From positions 1 through 14,731 of the forward strand of contig JAPKDK010000042.1 in assembly GCA_028872645.1 (NCBI GenBank): a DNA stretch of 14,731 nucleotides. The letters are read 5' to 3'. Source of the stretch: Verrucomicrobiota bacterium. GTDB taxonomy: Bacteria; Verrucomicrobiota; Verrucomicrobiia; Limisphaerales; UBA1100. Made by a program: the position numbers and the translations under genes. Below the pieces are notes generated by a model. It ran no database searches and was not told the origin of the DNA. It saw only the letters and a list, made by a program, of their open reading frames with translations. Shown in pieces: positions 6,412-11,977 of the stretch (position 1 is the stretch's first letter; each line of letters begins with the position of its first letter).

Positions 6412-7653
6412 TTAAACTTGGTCCGCCGCTACTTTTTGGAGGATTTCTTCGAGGGTGGTTTTGCGGTCGACGACCATTTGGAGACCGCCATCCCAGAGGG
6501 TGATCATCCCGGCGTTGACGGCGATTTCTTGAATTTCTGAAGTGGATTTCTTTTTCATGACGGCCTCGCGGACATCAGCATCGCAGGTGAGCAGCTCGGT
6601 GATGGAGGAGCGACCGCCGAAGCCAGTGCCGCTGCAGGCGGTGCAGCCGGTGCCGCGATAAAAGCTATCGTTCTGAAGGACTTGCTCAACGTATTCTCCG
6701 CCTTCATGTTGGCGGAGTTGCTCGATGGCGAAGGCTTCGGGCTGATAGGGGGCGGCGCAGTGGAGACAGTTTTGGCGGAGCAACCGCACTCCGAGCACGC
6801 CGATGATAGTGGAGGCGAGCAGGAAGGGCTCGATGTTCATATTGATGAGGCGCGCGAAAGTGCCGGAGGTGGTGCCGGAGTGGAGGGTGCTGATGACGAG
6901 GTGACCGGTCATCCCTGCGTTGATGGCGATGTTGGCAGTTTCTTCATCGCGAATCTCACCCACCATAATGATCTCGGGATCCTGCCGCATAAGCGACCGC
7001 AATGCGATGGGGTACGTGTAGCCCATGCTCACGTTGAGCGAAGATTGGTTGACCCAATCAAGGTTTTGCTCCACCGGATCTTCCACCGAAGACACGGCGA
7101 TGGCGTTGCCGGATTTTTCGAGAATGTGCCCGATGGCGGCATAAATGGCGGTGGTCTTGCCCGAGCCAGTGGGCCCAGTGAGCAGGATGAGGCCGGTGGG
7201 TTTGGAGACGAGTTCCTTGAAGCGGTCCAGCGTGTCGTCATCAAACCCAAGCGACTCGATGTTAAACATCTTAGCGTCCGGATTAAAAATACGGCAGACG
7301 ATTTTCTCGCCATACACTGTGGGAAAAATGGAAACTCGCAGCTGCACCCCGTTAAACTCCTCTGGCGTAGCCTTGCCATCCTGCGGGAGATCCTTCACGT
7401 GGCTTTTCATGTTGGCCATCACCTTGACGCGGCCGCAGATATTCTCATGAAAATCGCTGGGAATGCCCACCACCCATTGAAGCACGCCATTCACGCGCAC
7501 GCGCACGCCGGTCATATCCTCCCACGGCTCGATGTGAATATCGCTCGCGGCGTGATCGAGGCCGTCCTGAATGATGTGGTTAACCAATTGCGGCACATCC
7601 ACCAACTCATTGGCGGCGGCTTGGGCCTCGATGTATTGCTCGGTATGGCTCAT
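6412..7653 (-). CDS. Type II secretion / type IV pilus assembly ATPase (GspE/PilB-like), short form
   Basis: 413 aa from the ATG at 7653; the frame extends to a TTG at 7701 without homologous-looking sequence. It is a secretion ATPase of the GspE/PilB family: the N2-type motif ASDIHIEP (36-43), Walker A GPTGSGKT (160-167), Asp box EDPVEQN (191-197), Walker B IIMVGEIRDEE (228-238) and His box HLVISTLH (251-258). Four cysteines in two CxxC pairs (C296/C299 and C337/C340) form the zinc site typical of GspE and PilB but absent from PilT, so an extension or secretion ATPase is more likely than a retraction one. It lacks the N-terminal MshEN/T2SSE_N domain of full-length PilB (usually about 550-570 aa). 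No pilin, platform (PilC) or secretin gene is near. It is the last gene of the envelope-related minus-strand series, 70 bp after the propeller gene. Confidence 0.93.
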   Translation of the reverse strand: MSHTEQYIEAQAAANELVDVPQLVNHIIQDGLDHAASDIHIEPWEDMTGVRVRVNGVLQWVVGIPSDFHENICGRVKVMANMKSHVKDLPQDGKATPEEFNGVQLRVSIFPTVYGEKIVCRIFNPDAKMFNIESLGFDDDTLDRFKELVSKPTGLILLTGPTGSGKTTAIYAAIGHILEKSGNAIAVSSVEDPVEQNLDWVNQSSLNVSMGYTYPIALRSLMRQDPEIIMVGEIRDEETANIAINAGMTGHLVISTLHSGTTSGTFARLINMNIEPFLLASTIIGVLGVRLLRQNCLHCAAPYQPEAFAIEQLRQHEGGEYVEQVLQNDSFYRGTGCTACSGTGFGGRSSITELLTCDADVREAVMKKKSTSEIQEIAVNAGMITLWDGGLQMVVDRKTTLEEILQKVAADQV

Positions 7654-7723
7654 AAACGACGCCCCACGATACGGAACCCCCCGCGCCCCTGTCACTCCCA
7701 AACTGGTAGGATCGAAGAAACTA

Positions 7724-9007
7724 TCAACGTAGCTTCAGAGCGGTTAGCTTGTTTTTGCCATCGCGTAACCCGTCTTTTACGTAAAGCACGCCGCCGGCGT
7801 AGACGGGGAAGGTCCACGAGGTTTGGCTGGCGTTTTCGATGCGGCCGAGTGGGGTGTATTTGGCGGGGTTGGCTTTCAATAAAGTGGTCGTGCCGCGTGA
7901 GCCGTGGACGAGGAGGGTGTCACCCATCGAAATCACGGAGGCATAATCGGCGAAGCCGGGCGCGCTCCATTCAGTTTTGCCGGTTTTGTGATTGATGCAA
8001 ACGAACTCCGAATTGCGTCCGCGCGATGTACCGAGGCCGTATAAAAATCCATCCTTCAAAACAGGCGTGGTGATGTTGGTGCGGGCTTCGCGATTGCGCC
8101 AGATTTCCTCGGCGATTTGGTCGTCGCCACTATTGCGGATGCGGATTTGAAACGTTCCCAAGGTGTGGCTGGCCATGGTGACGGTGTCGCCGTGCAAAAT
8201 GGGGGTGACGATGTTGCGCGCGGCACCGGTCTTCACCGTGACGCTCCAGAGCTTTTTACCGTCCTTGGTGCGGTAGCCGATCATATTGGCGGCGGTGACC
8301 ATTACAATTTGTTCCACGCCGGCGAGTTTGCCGCGCATCAGGCCGGAGTAGGCGGCGTAGTCGGTGCCACTTTTCCAAACGAGGTTGCCGGTTTTTTTCT
8401 CAAGGCAAACGAGGCTGGCGCCGGTGTGCCCGCCAGCGGGGGCATAAATATATTTGGCATCGGTGACAGGTTGGCCGTTATTGCCGTGGCGGCTGGCGGC
8501 GGTTCCGCCACTGCCGGGGGCGTTGCCGCCAAACCATTTGGCGCCAAAATCCTTGGCGTAGTTTTTTTTCCAAAGCAGTTTGCCGCCGTCCATCGAAATG
8601 CAGGCGAGCACGCCCGCGGCGCTTTGGCAAAAGAGCAGGTCGTCGTCAATGAGCGGCGCGGTGCGTGGGCCGGGGCCGTATACGTTGGTGTATTGCCACG
8701 AGGGACCGTACGGGGTTTGCCAAATTATTTTTCCGGTGGCGCTGTTGATGGCGACGGCGGTTTCCCACGGCTGCATGTCCACGGAAGTTTCGTGGAGCAC
8801 AATGAGCGTGCCTTTGGTGAGCGCGAGGCCGCCCTGGCCTTTGCCAATGGGTATTTGCCAAAGCGCGGCGGGCTTGGCGGGGAGCTTGGCGAGGGCGGGT
8901 TCGCCGTGGAGAATGCCATCGCGATTCATGCCGCGCCATTGCGGCCAATCACTGGCGGAGAGGGAAAAGGCGAGCGTGAGAGCAAGGCAAGCAACGGAAT
9001 TTTTCAT
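7724..9007 (-). CDS. Secreted PQQ-like beta-propeller protein
   Basis: 427 aa with a signal peptide (MKNSVACLALTLAFSLSAS) probably cleaved before DWPQWRG. The motif DWPQWRG..RDG is the usual mature N-terminus of a large group of planctomycete and verrucomicrobial secreted PQQ-like propellers. Repeating blades follow, each with the pattern of a hydrophobic strand, a G-G or D-G turn, then L/I-W: for example ATGKIIWQTP, DGGKLLWKKN, KTGNLVWKSG, DGKKLWSVTV and KTGKTEWSAP. Catalytic PQQ or calcium residues of true quinoprotein dehydrogenases cannot be identified, so a binding or scaffold role (periplasm or outside) is more likely than oxidation. It starts 50 bp after the lptE-like stop and may be cotranscribed with it; no strong SD precedes the ATG. 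Confidence 0.9.
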   Translation of the reverse strand: MKNSVACLALTLAFSLSASDWPQWRGMNRDGILHGEPALAKLPAKPAALWQIPIGKGQGGLALTKGTLIVLHETSVDMQPWETAVAINSATGKIIWQTPYGPSWQYTNVYGPGPRTAPLIDDDLLFCQSAAGVLACISMDGGKLLWKKNYAKDFGAKWFGGNAPGSGGTAASRHGNNGQPVTDAKYIYAPAGGHTGASLVCLEKKTGNLVWKSGTDYAAYSGLMRGKLAGVEQIVMVTAANMIGYRTKDGKKLWSVTVKTGAARNIVTPILHGDTVTMASHTLGTFQIRIRNSGDDQIAEEIWRNREARTNITTPVLKDGFLYGLGTSRGRNSEFVCINHKTGKTEWSAPGFADYASVISMGDTLLVHGSRGTTTLLKANPAKYTPLGRIENASQTSWTFPVYAGGVLYVKDGLRDGKNKLTALKLR

Positions 9008-9057
9008 CGCCCAAAGTTTGTGTCATGGGCGTTGAGCGGGCAACCTTTTTCGGGGAA

Positions 9058-9618
9058 CTATGGCGTTATCGGTTGAGCTTCACCCGGTTTGTCGGCATCA
9101 CTCCAATCACCATCCACAAAATGTAGTATGGCTTGTTCTGCCAGTTTAGCGGCAATAATGGGCACCGCCTGGCGTTGACCTGCGGTGAGGTCGTTGCCCA
9201 CGCGCACGGTGGAGGTTCCGGTGATTGTTTCCCGGAAGATTTCCACACCGGTGGCGCTGTTGATGACTGTGATCTCGGCGGACAGTTGCATCGTGTAATC
9301 CTGCACCGTGAGTACATCATCGGGTTTGAAGCTCACGCCGTTGCGGCGGAAGTTGATGAGTTTTCCGGTGACAACCAAGTCCCCCTCGCTTTGGGTCTCC
9401 AATGAATAAGTGCCGTCCTTTTGAAACTCGCTTTTCATGGCGCGGTTCACGGCGGTGGCGAGGCGGGGCTCGAAAGTCTCGTTTTCAAAAAATTTCACCT
9501 GCACCGAACGCGCACCGGCGGTGAGCCCGTTGGTGGTTCCCACGTGATAGCCCACACAGCCAAGGCTAAGGCCGGCGAATACCGCCAGTATTCCAATTTT
9601 CAGTTCGTTGAATTTCAC
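9058..9618 (-). CDS. lptE: LptE-like LPS-assembly lipoprotein
   Basis: 186 aa. A hydrophobic signal segment ends in LSLGC (Cys21), an imperfect lipobox. The mature part starts GYHVGTTNGLTAGARSVQVKFFENETFEPRL in outline, the pattern of the LptE family (PF04390), followed by LATAVNRAMKSEF and the strand pattern of its alpha-beta sandwich. LptE plugs the outer-membrane LptD barrel and helps insert lipopolysaccharide. The start is GTG at 9618 with the best Shine-Dalgarno in the window, AAGGAG, 5 nt away. The SD lies in the last codons of the upstream bamD-like gene, whose stop is 2 bp before this start, so coupling is near certain. No lptD is in the window. Confidence 0.82.
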   Translation of the reverse strand: MKFNELKIGILAVFAGLSLGCVGYHVGTTNGLTAGARSVQVKFFENETFEPRLATAVNRAMKSEFQKDGTYSLETQSEGDLVVTGKLINFRRNGVSFKPDDVLTVQDYTMQLSAEITVINSATGVEIFRETITGTSTVRVGNDLTAGQRQAVPIIAAKLAEQAILHFVDGDWSDADKPGEAQPITP

Positions 9619-9620
9619 TT

Positions 9621-11111
9621 TTACTCCTTGTTCGCTTCAGCCGCGCGCCGGTCAAGCTCAGCTTCGGCTGCCTTGAGAATTGCATCGGCACGGGTTTTCA
9701 GGGCATTCACTTTTTCGTAAACCGTATTTTCGTTGTCCACCGCCTTGCGCAATTCGGCCTCTTGCAGACGTAGATTCAACTCAATCCGCCGAGACACACG
9801 CTCCACGGAATCCAGCTGCAGGTCACTGAGTTCCATCATCCCGGTGAGTTTCACATTTTCAATATCCGCCGCCAAGCCCAGCGCTTCGTGCACACTTTTT
9901 TGAGTCACCCGATCGCGCGAAATTTTCGACAGCTCATTGATGCGCCGAGCTTCTGCATAGACGGGACTTTTTTCATTCGCCAAACCCTCCACCGTTCCAG
10001 CGCGCGAGGAGGTCTCGCCAAAATACTTGAAAGCGGCAATCCATTTTCCCCGGCGCTCATAAAACTCTGCGATGGCCAGCGCTCCCCGGACACGTTCCAA
10101 GTGCAGGCGGTTGATACGCTCCTCGGCTTCATCACGTCGGGGTTTCATCTTGGAATTATCGGCGTTCAGTATTCGGAAATCTTTGAATGCGTTGATGGCG
10201 CGCTCAGCCATGCTTTGGTCGTAAACGCCTTCATTGGCCTGAATTTCATAAATCGCCGCCACACGAAAACTGGCTTCGGCCACGATTCGATCAATCTCTT
10301 CCTGGTTAGGCCGGTCTGCATCGCCCAAGCGTTTCTGATAACGATCTGCCAATAATTGGTAAGCTTTTGTGGCTGTTTTATAAGCTTTTTCATCGGCGAA
10401 AAATCCCCAGAACCCCGTGAGTGCCTGCTCATGCGCCTGCCCCACCCCGTACTGTGCCGAAGCCGCCAGCTCGCCATAGGGTGCGTTTGTCACCACCTGT
10501 TGATAGAGTTTAGCCGTGCGTCTCATGGACGAGAAGAGCGGAAGATACATGCGCTCCTGATAAGGAATCTTCCAGCGAAACCCTTTCCCGTCCAGAAATT
10601 CTCCAGCGATATTGTACATCCGCTGCGCCACCTCCGTACGCTTGGCGCCACCATTGGCGGCATCATAATTCGGGTGGGCATCGAGCAGCGCCTGATATTC
10701 CTGAAACGCGTTTTCATGAAATCCTCGCTTCTCATAAATCTGAGCCACAAGGCGGCGTGCTTCCGGCGCAAGTTCCGCTCCTGCCTGATTTACATACAGC
10801 CAACGGGCGGCAAACATCGCCTTGGTATTATCCCCCTCATCAAATGCCTCTTGCGCCAGCGCGAATAATTGCTCGGCTGTCATCGTGAACATTTCGGCCT
10901 TCACACCCGGCGGTTGATATCTCCAGCCCACCCCCGGATAGAATTTAAAACCGTGCCCAGGCGAAGCCTGGTTGCGCATGCGCTCCAGCGGGTTGCGACT
11001 GGGCGGGTTCACCGCACGACCACCGGCATTCTCATCCTTGGCGGAAATGCAGCCTGAAAACACTGCGCCCAAAGTGCTGAGTACAAATAGGAAAAAGAAT
11101 CCCCTCGTCAT
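9621..11111 (-). CDS. BamD-like outer-membrane assembly lipoprotein with TPR repeats, extended form
   Basis: 496 aa. The signal peptide ends FSGC (Cys21), so it is probably a lipoprotein. Residues about 78-150 hold TPR-like helices (AQEAFDEGDNTKAMFAARWL, then VAQIYEKRGFHENAFQEYQ). Further helical repeats run to about 365 and include the BamD-type ending ERINRLHLERVRGALAIAEFYERRGKWIAAFKYF in outline (331-364). This resembles the LAEHE..VA.FY.KRGAY.AA pattern of BamD/YfiO. BamD is the essential lipoprotein of the machine that folds outer-membrane barrels. Here the protein is about twice the usual BamD length (around 245 aa): it has a large middle insertion and a charged C-terminal tail (about 430-496) with coiled-coil character. 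The neighbouring lptE-like gene fits an outer-membrane biogenesis role. A general TPR scaffold is the alternative. The start is ATG at 11111, with no clear SD. Confidence 0.75.
   Translation of the reverse strand: MTRGFFFLFVLSTLGAVFSGCISAKDENAGGRAVNPPSRNPLERMRNQASPGHGFKFYPGVGWRYQPPGVKAEMFTMTAEQLFALAQEAFDEGDNTKAMFAARWLYVNQAGAELAPEARRLVAQIYEKRGFHENAFQEYQALLDAHPNYDAANGGAKRTEVAQRMYNIAGEFLDGKGFRWKIPYQERMYLPLFSSMRRTAKLYQQVVTNAPYGELAASAQYGVGQAHEQALTGFWGFFADEKAYKTATKAYQLLADRYQKRLGDADRPNQEEIDRIVAEASFRVAAIYEIQANEGVYDQSMAERAINAFKDFRILNADNSKMKPRRDEAEERINRLHLERVRGALAIAEFYERRGKWIAAFKYFGETSSRAGTVEGLANEKSPVYAEARRINELSKISRDRVTQKSVHEALGLAADIENVKLTGMMELSDLQLDSVERVSRRIELNLRLQEAELRKAVDNENTVYEKVNALKTRADAILKAAEAELDRRAAEANKE
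9624..9629 (-). promoter_or_regulatory. Ribosome binding site of the lptE-like gene
   Basis: AAGGAG on the minus strand, 5 nt before the GTG start and embedded in the last codons of the upstream bamD-like gene. It decides the GTG start, and it stands out because most genes in this window have no clear SD. Confidence 0.8.
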
Positions 11112-11217
11112 GGGCTTACGCTAACGGCCCTCGCGCGCGCCGTCAAGCCGCAGCCATTAACGAGTTGTTCACGGGTGCATTGACTTTCGGCACAGCCTAA
11201 TGGGAGAGTCCGTGTCC

Positions 11218-11892
11218 ATGATTCGTCTCGTTCTATTCGACATCGACGGCACCCTCATCCTCACCGGCGGCGCCGGCATGAAGGCGTTTACCGAGGCATT
11301 TGCCGAGGCATTTGATCTACCAAATGCCACTGAATCCATGGAGTTCGCCGGACGAACCGACCGCGGCCTAGCCTACGAAGTGTTTCGCGCCAATCAAATT
11401 GAGCCCACCCAGGCCAATTTCGAAAGGTTCACAGAAGTATATACCCAGCAACTCGCCAAACATTTGCCAGCGGACAATACCCAACCCCTCCCCGGCGTGG
11501 TTGAACTGCTCGATGCCATTGAGGCTAGGGCCACGCCGCCTATGCTCGGCCTACTCACCGGCAACCTCCCGCTGGGCGCGGAACTCAAGCTCACCCACTA
11601 CCATCTCTGGCACCGTTTTGAATTTGGCGCCTTTGGCGACACCACCGAAGATCGCAATGAAATCGCGCAGTCCGCATTCGAAAACGCCCAAGGCCAATTC
11701 CCCAACCTGAGCCCATCTGAAATACTCATCATCGGGGACACTCCTGCCGATATTCATTGCGCCCAATCTATTGGCGCTCGCGTACTTGCCGTTGCCACCG
11801 GCAGTTACACCGAAGCCCAACTTGCCGAACACCACCCCACTTTTCTAGCTCCCGATCTCACCAACGTTTCTCTCAACTTATTTAACGCATAA
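11218..11892 (+). CDS. HAD-superfamily hydrolase, phosphoglycolate phosphatase-like
   Basis: 224 aa from the ATG at 11218. HAD motif I is FDIDGTL (nucleophile D8, acid/base D10), motif II is LLTGN (T114), motif III has Lys in AELKL (K124), and motif IV is IIGDTPADI (D174, D178). A helical C1-type cap lies between motifs I and II (about 15-90). These proteins dephosphorylate small phosphometabolites such as phosphoglycolate; the substrate cannot be assigned from sequence. Start choice: the frame also has ATG 11200 and GTG 11212. GGGAG at 11202-11206 is well spaced for GTG 11212 and a little far from ATG 11218. I prefer 11218 because MIRLVLFDIDGTL is the usual family N-terminus. The cap contains a 12-bp tandem duplication (11291-11314). 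The gene is divergent from the bamD-like gene. Confidence 0.92.
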   Translation: MIRLVLFDIDGTLILTGGAGMKAFTEAFAEAFDLPNATESMEFAGRTDRGLAYEVFRANQIEPTQANFERFTEVYTQQLAKHLPADNTQPLPGVVELLDAIEARATPPMLGLLTGNLPLGAELKLTHYHLWHRFEFGAFGDTTEDRNEIAQSAFENAQGQFPNLSPSEILIIGDTPADIHCAQSIGARVLAVATGSYTEAQLAEHHPTFLAPDLTNVSLNLFNA

Positions 11893-11930
11893 AAAACGAG
11901 GCGGCCTCTTTCGAGACCGCCCCCGTTTTC
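11893..11930. terminator. Bidirectional intrinsic terminator between the HAD and surface-protein genes
   Basis: A 9-bp stem (11900-11908 with 11913-11921) has a 4-nt loop and is flanked by AAAACG/CGTTTT. Read on the minus strand the loop is GAAA (a GNRA tetraloop), the one irregular pair is a G-U wobble, and a run of six T follows. Read on the plus strand the same position is an A-C mismatch and the T-run is four. It therefore looks tuned mainly for the minus-strand surface-protein gene while also ending the HAD transcript. Confidence 0.8.
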
Positions 11931-11951
11931 TCACTCCACCCGTTCCTTGGC

Positions 11952-11968
11952 CCCCGCCATTGGCGGGG
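11952..11968. repeat. GC-rich hairpin just after the surface-protein stop
   Basis: CCCCGCC-ATT-GGCGGGG is a perfect 7-bp stem with a 3-nt loop, 9 bp past the stop codon of the minus-strand gene. No U-tract follows, so alone it is not a convincing terminator. It may protect the mRNA 3' end or act together with the stronger hairpin at 11893-11930. Confidence 0.45.
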
Positions 11969-11977
11969 TCAAATTAA

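Noticed and set aside
6682..7995. Long open frame (437 codons) on the plus strand opposite the GspE/PilB-like ATPase
   Set aside because: It is antisense to a gene with intact Walker, Asp, His and zinc motifs, crosses into the next gene, and has the His/Gly/Val-rich composition of a shadow frame.
8117..9076. Open frame (319 codons) on the plus strand opposite the PQQ-like propeller gene
   Set aside because: The minus strand has a signal peptide and clear propeller repeats. The plus frame is low-complexity Gly/Val/Ala and spans a gene boundary.
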